64,000 nucleotides of DNA from Mycolicibacterium sp. ND9-15. Its GTDB lineage: Bacteria; Actinomycetota; Actinomycetes; Mycobacteriales; Mycobacteriaceae. The stretch lies in assembly GCF_035918395.1 (NCBI RefSeq), contig NZ_CP142362.1, forward strand, positions 2,765,501 through 2,829,500, written 5' to 3'. This document shows, piece by piece, positions 17,205-29,158 of this stretch. The stretch's first letter is position 1; each line of letters starts with the position of its first letter. The notes under the pieces are model-generated. The model ran no database searches and had not been told where the DNA came from. It worked only from the letters and a program-made list of their open reading frames with translations. A program made the position numbers and the translations under genes.

Positions 17205-18023
17205 TCACCGCGCGTTGCCACGATCGAACGCGCGGGCCGCTGCAGCCAGTGGGGCGCCCACCAATTCGCACGTCCCATCAACTTCATCCGCAGGCATCAG
17301 AATTGCTCGAATGAGTGTGGCGTCGAGCGCTATCGCCAACGTCAACCCGACGCCCAGCGACTTGATGAATGAGACCTGGGAGGTGGCCATCGCGATGAAC
17401 ACGATCGACATGATCAGCGCAGCCGCGGTGACGATCGGACCCACGCGCTGCAGCCCGGACATCACCGCAAGGTCGGTGACCCCGTGTAGCCGGTACTCCT
17501 CGCTGATTCGGGACAACAGGAAGACCTCGTAGTCCATCGACAGCCCGAACACCACGCAGATGACGACAATCGGCGTCGCGGTAGGCAGCGTCCCGGTGAC
17601 GGTGAAATCTCCGACCAGCCACTGCAGGTGGCCCTCCTGGAAGATGAACACCATAGCGCCCAGAGTCGCCGATAGGCTGACGATGTTGAGCACCAGAGCT
17701 TTCAGCGGCAGGACGACACTTCGGGTGAAGGTGAACTGCACGACGAACATCGCCACCGCGATCAAGGCCGCGGCCGACGGAACCGTCTCGAACAGAGCAT
17801 CTTTGGTGTCGAAGTTCTCCGCAGCCAAACCGCCGACCGCCACGGCACCCGGAGCTGGGGTTGCGCGAACGTCATCGAGCAGACGGTGGGCCGCATCACT
17901 GCCCTGATCGACATCCGGGAGCACCGCGAGATAAGCACCCTCGGCGACGGCCATCGGCTTCGACCAGCAGAACATCAGGATCCGCCGGACGGCGCAGGAT
18001 ATCGACGTTCTCGATGCGTTCCT
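17205..18023 (-). pseudogene. Truncated, frameshifted MmpL-family transporter
   Basis: The last ~265 residues of an MMPL/RND-type lipid exporter are readable: L-F-E-T-V-P-S-A-A-A-L opens the membrane block, and G-L-S-M-D-Y-E-V-F-L-L-S-R-I is the hallmark of the fifth-sixth helices of the C-terminal repeat. The N-terminal two-thirds are missing; homology stops where the right inverted repeat begins at 18024. Around 17945-17955 the reading frame also changes: one frame gives R-P-A-D-P-D-V-L-L-V-E-A-D-G, the other continues V-A-E-G-A-Y-L-A-V-L-P-D-V. The stop codon shares bases with the convergent P450 stop. A working transporter is not encoded. Confidence 0.85.
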
Positions 18024-18322
18024 CCGGTAACCGCCGCATTCATGGCCTGCGCGATCACGGTCGCATGGCTGCACGCCGCCGCCGAACCGTCGGGCACCGC
18101 GTTCGCGGCCGCCAACGCGGCCAGATCGGCGGCCGCCTGTGCCCGGTGTCGCCCGATCACCGCCGAACCGACATACACCGCGCCGACGGTGAGCGCCACC
18201 AGCACCGCCATCGTCGCGACGCCCACCAACGTGGCCGAACCGTCCTCACCGCGCGCCGGGCTCCACGGCGGCCACCGCACGCGCTTCGACAGTGATGCCC
18301 GGCAACAGCACCGACCGCGCGC
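18024..18322. repeat. 299-bp inverted repeat, right copy
   Basis: Inverted copy of 15230-15528. It holds, on the minus strand, the end of tadE and 5' two-thirds of the TadE-like gene (codons from the GTG at 18280), then fuses abruptly into the mmpL remnant. The resulting 101-codon frame is a chimera and probably non-functional. Beyond the repeat, 33 nt remain before the stop of the Rv3651-like gene, including a short GC hairpin (18339-18354). Confidence 0.95.
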
Positions 18323-18355
18323 GGTAGCCTGCGCGGGTCCGGCGGGTCCGCCGGG

Positions 18356-19357
18356 CTAGGACTCGGACTCGTTGGGCCGGCGCAGCGTGGCCAGCGCCAC
18401 ATACACGTCATCGTCGAGTTCGACCCGGTTCACTGTCACGTGCACCGGCGCCCACTCACTGTCGCCGATCCCGGTCATCCTCAGTACACCGGTGGCCGAC
18501 CCGGTCGCGAATTCGCTTGCCATCCTCTCCATCTCGCGGCGGTCCGCCGGATGCACCGCGTGCTCGCCCGCCAAGCTGACCCGCCAGTCGAAGAATGGCG
18601 CGGGATCGTCGAGCCACTTCAGCAGGGTCCAATTCGTCGGGTCCACCAGTGCGCGGTGCACACCTGGCTGGGCCAGCCCGTTGAGGATTCGCTGCGCGAG
18701 GTGGTCCTGCGGTGGCACCTCCGGGTCCGGTTCGCTGCGCCAGTTCATCGCCCGGCACAGCAGCCGATCCGGGCCGTCGCCGTCGGATTCGAGCACCGTA
18801 CGCGTGACAAAGCCGACAGTGATCGGCTCACCGCGGTAGTCGTTGACGTCCCAGGTACTGCAGAAGATCGTGCCCGGCTCGCGTTTGATCGCCATCGTCA
18901 ACACCTTGGCTTCGCTCGGGTTGAGCTCGCGCATCGGCAGATCGTCGGCGAAGGTGCGGTTCTGCATGGCCTCCCGCTGCGGATCCCAGCCGCTGTTGAG
19001 CAAAGATTCCTCGGTGGCTGTGGCGGTTCCGGTGTTGAGATCCCACATCAGTGGTCCGGGCAGCGGCCGCTCCGGAGGTTCCATGTCGGGCGGTCCGATC
19101 CAGACATGTACCCCGTGTATCCGGCCGTCGGTCATCTGCACGACCTCCGTGCGAATGACTCGGTCGTTCTTCGGTGTGATGCTGCTCAGGCCCTGTCGCG
19201 CGCGCACGGTCTCGCCGATCGCGGTCTGGACCGCCATCAAGTGGGGATTGCGTCGCAGGAACGCACTGATCGGAATCAAGTTCTTGGTTCGATGACCTTG
19301 CGCGACCACGAGGGGCTCGTTGCCCAGCGTCTCCACGAGCACCCAGTCGTGGATCAT
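18356..19357 (-). CDS. Rv3651-like triple-sensor-domain protein
   Basis: A 333-residue soluble protein equivalent to Rv3651. The M. tuberculosis protein has been described from its crystal structure as three sensor-type (PAS/GAF-like) domains in a row without an output domain; ligand and function are unknown. The start at ATG 19357 (M-I-H-D-W-V-L-V-E-T-L) matches the family; the open frame upstream has no family features and overlaps the helicase gene. In other mycobacteria it directly follows the tad cluster tail to tail; here the P450 insertion lies between. Confidence 0.85.
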   Translation of the reverse strand: MIHDWVLVETLGNEPLVVAQGHRTKNLIPISAFLRRNPHLMAVQTAIGETVRARQGLSSITPKNDRVIRTEVVQMTDGRIHGVHVWIGPPDMEPPERPLPGPLMWDLNTGTATATEESLLNSGWDPQREAMQNRTFADDLPMRELNPSEAKVLTMAIKREPGTIFCSTWDVNDYRGEPITVGFVTRTVLESDGDGPDRLLCRAMNWRSEPDPEVPPQDHLAQRILNGLAQPGVHRALVDPTNWTLLKWLDDPAPFFDWRVSLAGEHAVHPADRREMERMASEFATGSATGVLRMTGIGDSEWAPVHVTVNRVELDDDVYVALATLRRPNESES

Positions 19358-19394
19358 GGTTGACACTTTACCGGTGGGCAGTTGGCATCGTCCT

Positions 19395-21722
19395 TCACCT
19401 CGAGGATCCCGAAATCTCGCGGAGCACCAGGCGCAGCACCCGCACCGCACCTTGCTTGTCCAGTGGGTCGTTTCCGTTGCCGCATTTGGGCGACTGCACA
19501 CACGACGGGCAACCCGCAGGGCATTCGCACGCCTCGATCGCGTCGGCCGTCGCCGCCCACCACGTGGCAAGCCCCTGGAAGCCGCGGTCGGCGAAACCGG
19601 CCCCGCCGGGATATCCGTCGTAGACGAAAATCGTCGGCAACCCCTGTACCGGACCGACCGCAGTCGAGACTCCGCCGATGTCGCCACGATCGCAGCTGGC
19701 GACCAGCGGCAGGAGCCCGATGGCCGCGTGTTCTGCGGCGTGCAGGGCCCCAGGCACTCGAAGCAGTTCGAGACCGTTGTGCTGCAACGCCTCTGGGGTG
19801 ATCGTGCACATCACCGCGGTGGTGTCCAGCGTGCGGGTGGGCATCTCGAGTTCGACGAAGTCGATCACCTCGCCCGTCAGGCGTCGGCGCAGATAACCAA
19901 TCACCGTATTGGTCACCGATACCGGTACGAGTCCAACGGTGACCGGGCCGAAGGTCTTTCGCTCGCCCTGTCCGGTGACCGAGATGTCGGTCACCTCTCG
20001 GGCGGAGGTGGTGTAGCCCGGATCGTCCGCATGCACGAACGCCACGCCGTCCTCGAAGTCGAGCGAGTCGACGACGTAGGTCTCGCCTTGATGCAGGTAT
20101 ACGGCACCGGGATGCACCGAGGCGGGTGCCTGGCCCGCGCCGGTGCTGCCCAGCATCCGCCCGGTACCGGCTTCCAGGATCGCGATCTGGCCGCCCCACG
20201 ACCCGCGGATATCGACGGCCGGATGCGGATCCGTGCCGGGGGTGGGGAAGTAGCCGTTGGCCCGTCGGCGCAACAATCCGTCGTCGACGAGCGCATCCGC
20301 CACCGCTTCGGCGTTCCACATCCGGACCTCCGCGTCGGTCAGCGGAAGTTCGGCTGCGGCGCAGAGAATCTGCGGCCCAAGCACATACGGGTTCGTCGGA
20401 TCGATCACGACGCGTTCGATGGGCTTGTCCAGCAGCGCGGCCGGATGGTGTACCAGGTAGGTGTCGAGCGGATCGTCGCGGGCGATCAACACGATCAGTG
20501 CCCCCTGCCCGCGTCGGCCGGACCGGCCGGCCTGTTGCCAGAACGACGTCACAGTGCCCGGAAACCCGGCGAGGACAACGGCGTCCAGGCCCGCGATGTC
20601 GACACCCAACTCCAACGCGTTCGTGGTTGCCAGCCCCCGTAAGTCACCATCGGCCAGCGCGCGTTCGAGAGCGCGGCGGTCCTCGGAGAGGTAACCGGCG
20701 CGATAGGACGCCACCCGATCGGCCAGATCCGGCGCCCGGTCCTGTAAACGCGCTCGCGCACCGAGCGCTGTCAGTTCGGCGCCGCGGCGGGACCGCACGA
20801 ACGTAAGCATCCGGGCCCCCTCCGCGACCAGGTCGGCCATCACGCTCGCCGCCTCAGCGCCTGCCGAACGTCTTACCGGTGCCCCGTTTTCACCGACGAC
20901 GTCCTCGAGCAGGGGTGGCTCCCACAGCGCCACGGTACGGGCACCCTGCGGCGACCCGTCTTCAGTCACCTCGACGACGGATTGCCCGATCAGTTCCGAA
21001 GCCGTCTCTGCCGGCGCGGCCGTCGTCGCGCTGGCGAAGATCACGGTGGGCACGTTGCCGGTGGCCGAGTATCTCGCACACAGGCGCAGCAGCCGGCGCA
21101 GCACCATCGCCACGTTCGAGCCAAAAATGCCGCGATAGTAGTGGCATTCGTCGACAACCAGATAGCGCAGGTTCCGCAGGAACACCGCCCAGCGGGCGTG
21201 GTTGCGAAGCAGCGACAGGTGGATCATGTCGGGATTGGAGAAGATCCACCGTGACCGTTCGCGGGCGAAGCGCCGCACGTCGCTGGGACTGTCGCCGTCG
21301 TAGGCGCACGGCGCGACGTCGGGTAAGCCGACAGCCTCGGTGAGCGCCACCGCAGTTCGGAGTTGGTCGTGGCCGAGCGCCTTGGTCGGCGACAGGTAGA
21401 GCACGCGGGTTCGCGGGTCCGCCTTCAGATCTGTCAATATCGGCAGTTGGTAGGCCAGCGACTTGCCCGACGCCGTTCCGGTGCACAGCACCACGTGGCG
21501 ACCATCGTGGGCGAGCTCCGCCGCGGCAAGCTGATGTGACCACGGTGCCTCGATGCCCCGATCAACAAACGCCCGCACCACATCTGGGTCGGCCCAGCAC
21601 GGCCAGCCCCGCGGCCGGCCCTGGCGCGGCGGAATATCTGCGACGTGGCGCAGCGGATTCTGCCCGCCCCGCCCCGTGCCTTCGACCGCGCACGCGAGTA
21701 GCTCGCGGCCGAAATCAGCCAT
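19395..21722 (-). CDS. mrfA: MrfA-type DEAD/DEAH helicase with Zn-binding C-terminus
   Basis: A 775-residue superfamily 2 helicase, orthologue of Rv3649 and of Bacillus MrfA, which repairs mitomycin-type DNA damage. Two RecA domains contain G-T-A-S-G-K-S (about 82-88), the DECH box, S-A-T, and in the second domain [10 protein letters not shown] and Q-A-G-R-S-G-R-R. The C-terminal DUF1998/MZB domain ends with four cysteines in C[10 protein letters not shown]5-C, a metal site. ATG 21722 is preceded by GGAGAGGA 8 nt away. The open frame continues upstream to 22052 but there it is antisense to cspA. Confidence 0.92.
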   Translation of the reverse strand: MADFGRELLACAVEGTGRGGQNPLRHVADIPPRQGRPRGWPCWADPDVVRAFVDRGIEAPWSHQLAAAELAHDGRHVVLCTGTASGKSLAYQLPILTDLKADPRTRVLYLSPTKALGHDQLRTAVALTEAVGLPDVAPCAYDGDSPSDVRRFARERSRWIFSNPDMIHLSLLRNHARWAVFLRNLRYLVVDECHYYRGIFGSNVAMVLRRLLRLCARYSATGNVPTVIFASATTAAPAETASELIGQSVVEVTEDGSPQGARTVALWEPPLLEDVVGENGAPVRRSAGAEAASVMADLVAEGARMLTFVRSRRGAELTALGARARLQDRAPDLADRVASYRAGYLSEDRRALERALADGDLRGLATTNALELGVDIAGLDAVVLAGFPGTVTSFWQQAGRSGRRGQGALIVLIARDDPLDTYLVHHPAALLDKPIERVVIDPTNPYVLGPQILCAAAELPLTDAEVRMWNAEAVADALVDDGLLRRRANGYFPTPGTDPHPAVDIRGSWGGQIAILEAGTGRMLGSTGAGQAPASVHPGAVYLHQGETYVVDSLDFEDGVAFVHADDPGYTTSAREVTDISVTGQGERKTFGPVTVGLVPVSVTNTVIGYLRRRLTGEVIDFVELEMPTRTLDTTAVMCTITPEALQHNGLELLRVPGALHAAEHAAIGLLPLVASCDRGDIGGVSTAVGPVQGLPTIFVYDGYPGGAGFADRGFQGLATWWAATADAIEACECPAGCPSCVQSPKCGNGNDPLDKQGAVRVLRLVLREISGSSR

Positions 21723-21847
21723 CGATCGTCCTCTCCGAGACCCGTCTTTAGGTGAATTGTTCCCCACTTGTAACGCCGAGACTGTTGCCGCAGCGAGGAA
21801 CGTGATTGACTTACCGCGGTCGCAGCTTCTGTGTTCGTGTACTAGCA

Positions 21848-21884
21848 CTCGCAGGATCGACGTTGCGATCGCGGTTCCTGCGAG
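21848..21884 (+). promoter_or_regulatory. Stem-loop in the cspA leader
   Basis: A perfect 9-bp inverted repeat (CTCGCAGGA / TCCTGCGAG) with a 19-nt loop stands 116 nt before the cspA start codon. cspA mRNAs commonly have long structured 5' leaders that respond to temperature. The 277-nt region between the helicase and cspA genes otherwise shows TTGACT at 21806 as a possible -35 element, without a convincing -10 box at the right distance. Confidence 0.4.
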
Positions 21885-21999
21885 GGTTGTAGGTCGGGTC
21901 GAGTTCCGAGCTTCCACGAAGGAGAGCGGTCGGAACGGGCCCGGTGTACCGAAAGACGGTGGACCGCACCCGGTGAATAAGAGAAGGAAACAACAGGAA

Positions 22000-22203
22000 A
22001 TGCCACAGGGAACTGTGAAGTGGTTCAACGCGGAGAAGGGCTTCGGCTTCATCGCCCCGGAGGACGGCTCCGCCGACGTTTTCGTCCACTACACGGAGAT
22101 TCAGGGCAGCGGCTTCCGCACCCTGGAGGAGAACCAGAAGGTCGAGTTCGAGGTTGGCCAGAGCCCCAAGGGGCCGCAGGCCACTGGTGTTCGGGCCGTC
22201 TAG
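22000..22203 (+). CDS. cspA: Cold-shock protein CspA
   Basis: A 67-residue cold-shock-domain protein that binds single-stranded RNA/DNA. Both RNP motifs are present (K-G-F-G-F-I and V-F-V-H-Y), with the usual K-W-F-N start and the C-terminal G-P-Q-A-T-G-V. It matches Rv3648c in length and place. The ATG at 22000 is preceded by GAGAAGGA at an 11-nt distance. A strong terminator hairpin follows 23 nt after the stop, so it is a single-gene unit with a leader of up to ~200 nt. Confidence 0.96.
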   Translation: MPQGTVKWFNAEKGFGFIAPEDGSADVFVHYTEIQGSGFRTLEENQKVEFEVGQSPKGPQATGVRAV

Positions 22204-22226
22204 AGCGACCAACACAAACCAAAGGC

Positions 22227-22267
22227 AACACCCCGCGCGCATCCGAGACCGGGCGCCGCGGGGTGTT
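22227..22267 (+). terminator. Terminator hairpin after cspA
   Basis: Perfect 11-bp arms, AACACCCCGCG and CGCGGGGTGTT, enclose a 19-nt loop just after cspA. No U-tract follows; this is the common mycobacterial type. Confidence 0.75.
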
Positions 22268-22333
22268 CGCTATTCCGGCGCGCTGCGGCACGGCCGACAC
22301 GGTAGATAGGGAGACCTGGCTTACTGTCGATTT

Positions 22334-22924
22334 GTGAGCCAGCTGTCGTTCTTCTCGGCGGAGTCGGTGCCCCCCGCGGTCGCCGACCTCACCGGGCTGC
22401 TCGCCGCACCTGGCCAGGTGGTTCTGGTGGGTTCGGGCTCGCAGCAGGGGGCGCGGCTGTCGGTCGTCGTCGATGCGCTGTGGCGGGCCGAGGCGCTCGC
22501 CCAGATGATCGTCGAGGCCGGTCTGCAGCCGGAGATCGCACGTACGGACGAAAACACCCCGCTGGTGCGCACCGCGGTCGACCCCCGGCTGGTCGGTATC
22601 GCGACCGATTGGACCCGCGGTGCGGTCAAGACCGTCCCACCGCAGTGGCTGCCCGGGCCACGGGAGCTTCGGGCCTGGACGTTGGCGGCGGGCACGCCGG
22701 AGGCGGACCGGTATCTGCTCGGTCTGGACCCGCACGCGCCGGACACGCATTCGCCGCTCGCGTCGGCCATGATGCGGGTGGGGATCGCGCCGACGTTGAT
22801 CGGTACTCGCGGGTCGCGCCCAGCGCTGCGGATCAGCGGTCGTCGTCGGCTATCACGCCTGGTAGAGAACGTGGGGGAACCTCCGGGCAACGCGGAGGCG
22901 TTTCAGCAGTGGCCGCGGATCTGA
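22334..22924 (+). CDS. Conserved protein Rv3647c-like
   Basis: A 196-residue soluble protein of unknown function, kept upstream of topA in mycobacteria. No catalytic motif can be seen; there is a hydrophobic strand V-V-L-V-G-S-G-S-Q-Q-G-A-R near residue 30 that recalls an actinobacteria-specific DUF family, and a basic segment I-S-G-R-R-R-L near the end. A TACTGT box 6 nt before the GTG start makes a leaderless transcript likely. It is separated from topA by 134 nt. Confidence 0.75.
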   Translation: MSQLSFFSAESVPPAVADLTGLLAAPGQVVLVGSGSQQGARLSVVVDALWRAEALAQMIVEAGLQPEIARTDENTPLVRTAVDPRLVGIATDWTRGAVKTVPPQWLPGPRELRAWTLAAGTPEADRYLLGLDPHAPDTHSPLASAMMRVGIAPTLIGTRGSRPALRISGRRRLSRLVENVGEPPGNAEAFQQWPRI

Positions 22925-23058
22925 CGGCCGTATAGAGGGGGGCCAGTTTGCGTCGGGTGGCGCGGGGTGCGAAATTGTCACATGCCGACAGGGTCGAGGG
23001 CCCCGCCGCGGGGGTATCTCGACAACGTCGGCAGCGCAAGAAGTGGAGCTGAGTACAG

Positions 23059-25848
<2,790 letters not shown>

Positions 25849-25875
25849 CCCGCGAACGTGCGGTTGTGCTCGAAA

Positions 25876-27486
25876 TCAGCGCGATTCTTCGGACACGACT
25901 TCACGTTCGGCGCCGGCCGCCGCATCCGGTGAGAGCAAATTCAGCGGCCGCGCCAACTGCGTCGGGGCCGCTCGCCCGCGAAGTTCGACGACCTCACCGA
26001 CGTCCCAGCAGAGCGCTTCGGCGTCGAGGGCCCCGCTGACCGCGATCGCGGAGGCCAGGACGTGTCCCTCTTCCAGCTTGGCCAGTTCGGTGAGCCGGGC
26101 CGCCTCGTTGACCGGATCACCGATCACCGTGTACTCGAACCGGGCCTGCGCGCCGATGTGCCCGGCGATCGCCCGGCCAGAGGAGACCCCGATGCCGAAC
26201 TCCGTCTGGCCCAGCACCTCGATCAGCTCGTCATGCAGTTCGCGTGAGGCGGCGAGCGCGCCGCCGCAGGCGTCGGGATGTTCGATCGGCGCGCCGAAGA
26301 TGGCCAGCGCCGCGTCGCCCTGGAACTTGTTGACGAATCCGCCGTGCCGGTTGACCGTGTCGACCACGACGCGGAAGAAGTCGTTGAGCAGGTTGACGAC
26401 CTCTGCGGCGGGGATGGTCGCCGCAAGCTGCGTCGAGCCGACCAGATCGACGAACAGCACCGCGACGTCGCGTTCCTGACCGCCCAGTTCGGTACCGCGC
26501 TCCAGCGCGCGCCGCGCCACGTCCTCCCCGACGTAGCGGCCGAACAGGTCGCGCAGCCGCTGCCGTTCGGCCAGGTCGCGCACCATGTCGTTGAATCCGG
26601 CCTGCAGCAGGCCCAGCTCGCTGGCGTCGTAGATCTGCATGTGGGCGTTGTAATTGCCCCGCTGCACCTCGCCGAGCGCCCAGCGCAGCTGGCGCAGCGG
26701 GTCGGCGATCGACATCGCCACCAGCACGGTACCGGCCAGCCCGACCACCAGCGCGGAGATCGCGAGGATCAGGATCGGCGTGGTGAGGCGGTCGGCGGGC
26801 GCGGTCAGGACCCCGAACTTGCTGGCCACCAATGCCAGCACGATCGCGATGATCGGAACCGCAGTCGACAGCACCCAGGTCATCACCTGTCGCGCCACCA
26901 CGCCGGGCGCGCGGAAGTTCTCCGGAACCCCACCGCGCAGGGCGGCCACGGCGACGGGACGCAGCACCCGCTCGGACTGCAGGTAACCGATGATCGCGGT
27001 CGCGGTGGCACCCAGCCCGGTGGCGACCGCGACCACCGGCGCCGACTTACTGGCGACCGGCCAGCTGGCGACGATGAACACCACCGAGCCCAACAGCCAG
27101 TTCACGACGTTGATCACCGACCGGTAGAACGGCATCTTCAGCGCGCGGGTGCGCGCGACCTCGGTGTCGGCCGGATCCCGGTCGCCGAGCAGCATGTCGC
27201 GGCGCTGCCACCGCATGACCGGGATCAGCAGCCGCAGGCTCCAGTACGCCGCGACGGTGAAGGAGACGAACAGGAAGCCGAGGAAGACCGCCAAGTTGAA
27301 GGCGGGCAGATCCTGCAGCTGAATCCGGTCCTCGGGGGGCAGCCCGAACCTCAGGAAGCTCAGGACGAGCAGGGCGCCGATGATGTCGGCCTGCACCATG
27401 CCCAGCGTGAACACCGGCCATGGGGTGCGCGCGGCCCATCGGACGAATGCGCTGATTCGCCCGATCGGTCGATCCTGAATGGCCAC
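25876..27486 (-). CDS. Membrane adenylate cyclase (Rv3645 type)
   Basis: A 536-residue class III nucleotide cyclase. Six membrane helices (about residues 20-250) are followed by a HAMP linker (about 260-315) and the catalytic domain. Metal-binding Asp residues lie in F-V-D-L-V-G-S-T and F-Q-G-D-A, the substrate Lys in N-K-F-Q-G, and the adenine/transition-state residues in I-G-D-P-V-N-E-A-A-R, so the enzyme should be active as adenylate cyclase. Rv3645 is a dominant cAMP source in M. tuberculosis and influences fatty-acid use and drug tolerance. It would feed the CRP encoded at the window start. GTG start; divergent from the polymerase gene. Confidence 0.92.
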   Translation of the reverse strand: MAIQDRPIGRISAFVRWAARTPWPVFTLGMVQADIIGALLVLSFLRFGLPPEDRIQLQDLPAFNLAVFLGFLFVSFTVAAYWSLRLLIPVMRWQRRDMLLGDRDPADTEVARTRALKMPFYRSVINVVNWLLGSVVFIVASWPVASKSAPVVAVATGLGATATAIIGYLQSERVLRPVAVAALRGGVPENFRAPGVVARQVMTWVLSTAVPIIAIVLALVASKFGVLTAPADRLTTPILILAISALVVGLAGTVLVAMSIADPLRQLRWALGEVQRGNYNAHMQIYDASELGLLQAGFNDMVRDLAERQRLRDLFGRYVGEDVARRALERGTELGGQERDVAVLFVDLVGSTQLAATIPAAEVVNLLNDFFRVVVDTVNRHGGFVNKFQGDAALAIFGAPIEHPDACGGALAASRELHDELIEVLGQTEFGIGVSSGRAIAGHIGAQARFEYTVIGDPVNEAARLTELAKLEEGHVLASAIAVSGALDAEALCWDVGEVVELRGRAAPTQLARPLNLLSPDAAAGAEREVVSEESR

Positions 27487-27568
27487 GCGTCAACCGTATC
27501 GGGCATCGGGGACGGCTACGGGTGCTGTGAGACGGACGTGTCGGTTCGCAGCACTACTGTTATCTGCG

Positions 27569-28777
27569 ATGGGCGGTGTTTTCTCGCGTCTGGTGGGCCA
27601 GCAGGCTATTGAGGCCGAGTTGGTGGCTGCGGCGCGCGCCGCGCGCGGTGAGGCGGCTCACACCGACGGGATAACCGGGACCATGACACACGCGTGGCTC
27701 ATCACGGGGCCGCCGGGTTCGGGCCGATCGGTGGCGGCGCTGTGCTTCGCGGCGGCGCTGCAGTGCACCGCCCCGGGTGTGCCGGGCTGTGGCGAATGCC
27801 GGGCCTGTACCACGACGATGGCCGGTACCCACGCCGACGTGCGACGGATCATCCCCGAGGGTTTGTCGATCGGCGTCGACGAGATGCGCGCCATCGTGCA
27901 GATCGCGTCGCGGCGGCCAGGTACCGGACGGTGGCAGATCGTGCTGATCGAGGACGCCGATCGGCTGACCGAGGGGGCGGCGAACGCGCTGCTCAAGGTC
28001 GTCGAGGAGCCGCCGCCGTCGACGGTGTTCCTGCTGTGCGCGCCGTCGGTGGACCCGGAAGACATCGCGATCACGCTGCGCTCCCGCTGTCGGCATGTGG
28101 CGTTGGTGACGCCGAGCGTGGAGGCGATCGCGGGCATGCTGATCGACAGCGACGGACTCGCGGACGACGTTGCGCAGTGGGCGGCATCGGTCAGCGGCGG
28201 CCATGTCGGCAGGGCTCGACGGCTGGCCACCGACGAAGCGGCCCGGGAACGCCGGAAGCGGGCGTTGGGTCTGGCGCGCGACGCGGCGACGCCGTCGCGG
28301 GCCTACGCCGCGGCCGAGGAGTTGGTGAAGACGGCCGAGGACGAGGCCCTGGCACTGACGGTGGACCGCAATGAGGCCGAGACAGAGGAACTGCGCACCG
28401 CACTGGGCGCCGGTGGCACCGGAAAGGGGACGGCCGGCTCGCTGCGTGGCGCGGCGGGGGCGCTGAATGCCCTTGAGCGACGGCAGAAGTCACGCAAGAC
28501 GCGGGCGTCACGCGACTCCCTCGACCGGGCCCTGATCGATCTGGCGACGTACTTCCGCGACGCGCTGCTGGTGTCGTCCGGCGCGAGCAGCGTCCAGCAC
28601 AACCACCCCGATATGGGAGACGAGGTTGCCAAGCTGGCCGCGCATGCATCGCCGGACAAGCTGCTGCGCTGCATCGAAGCGGTGCTGGAGTGTCGGGAGG
28701 CGCTCGCGGTCAACGTCAAGCCGAAGTTCGCGGTCGACGCGATGGTCGCGACGGTCGGGCAGGCCTTGCGCGACTGA
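27569..28777 (+). CDS. holB: DNA polymerase III delta' subunit
   Basis: Clamp-loader subunit, 402 residues (Rv3644c). The AAA+ core has a P-loop G-P-P-G-S-G-R-S whose Lys is replaced by Arg, as expected for the non-hydrolysing delta' subunit, four zinc-binding Cys (C-x7-C-x2-C-x2-C) and the S-R-C motif that serves as arginine finger. ATG 27569 begins the family sequence M-G-G-V-F-S-R-L-V-G-Q; a TACTGT box 8 nt before it suggests a leaderless or nearly leaderless mRNA. A segment of about 70 residues rich in Ala/Arg/Gly before the C-terminal domain is typical for mycobacteria. Confidence 0.93.
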   Translation: MGGVFSRLVGQQAIEAELVAAARAARGEAAHTDGITGTMTHAWLITGPPGSGRSVAALCFAAALQCTAPGVPGCGECRACTTTMAGTHADVRRIIPEGLSIGVDEMRAIVQIASRRPGTGRWQIVLIEDADRLTEGAANALLKVVEEPPPSTVFLLCAPSVDPEDIAITLRSRCRHVALVTPSVEAIAGMLIDSDGLADDVAQWAASVSGGHVGRARRLATDEAARERRKRALGLARDAATPSRAYAAAEELVKTAEDEALALTVDRNEAETEELRTALGAGGTGKGTAGSLRGAAGALNALERRQKSRKTRASRDSLDRALIDLATYFRDALLVSSGASSVQHNHPDMGDEVAKLAAHASPDKLLRCIEAVLECREALAVNVKPKFAVDAMVATVGQALRD

Positions 28778-28778
28778 G

Positions 28779-28808
28779 TTGGGTCCGCGGCGGGCCCTGC
28801 CGTAGACT
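28779..28808 (+). promoter_or_regulatory. Promoter of tRNA-Thr
   Basis: TTGGGT (28779-28784) and TAGACT (28803-28808) with an 18-nt spacer predict transcription from about 28815, 47 nt before the tRNA. Confidence 0.55.
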
Positions 28809-28861
28809 CGTCCCGCCCGACGGTGCCGTCTGCTCTCCGTGCAGGCGCTCATCGCGAGCAC

Positions 28862-28937
28862 GCCACCTTAGCTCAGTCGGCAGAGCGGCTCACTCGTAAT
28901 GAGCAGGTCAGGAGTTCGATTCTCCTAGGTGGCTCCA
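28862..28937 (+). tRNA. thrV: tRNA-Thr (CGT)
   Basis: A complete cloverleaf: acceptor GCCACCT/AGGTGGC, D-arm GCTC/GAGC, anticodon stem GCTCA/TGAGC with loop CTCGTAA giving anticodon CGT (reads ACG), T-arm AGGAG/CTCCT with TTCGATT. The CCA end is encoded (28935-28937). The gene symbol is the least certain part. The following 220 nt up to the membrane-protein stop contain no gene or signal that I can recognise. Confidence 0.95.
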
Positions 28938-29158
28938 CGTCCGGCTCAGGCCCTCGCGGAAAACCCGGAATTCTTGTCGGGGAACTCACTGGGGGGCGAT
29001 TATGGCGTGCCTGCGGCCGAACACGTCGATCGCGCGGCGGGATATGTGGCCACGGTGTCAGGTAATTGGTCGACTACCTTCCGTAGCTGTTCCGGTCGTC
29101 GTCGGCGATCTCATCCGGCGGCAGAAGTTGCCCGTCACGGAAGAACTCAGCGCGCCGG

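Noticed and set aside
15529-18023. Insertion sequence or transposon carrying the P450
   Set aside because: No transposase gene, and the flanking repeats are pieces of host genes rather than terminal inverted repeats.
21723-22052. N-terminal extension of the MrfA helicase
   Set aside because: It runs antisense through the cspA gene and its leader; the ATG at 21722 has a good ribosome site.
26278-27612. Open frame antisense to the adenylate cyclase
   Set aside because: Composition is His/Arg/Gln-rich as expected for an antisense shadow; the cyclase is unambiguous.
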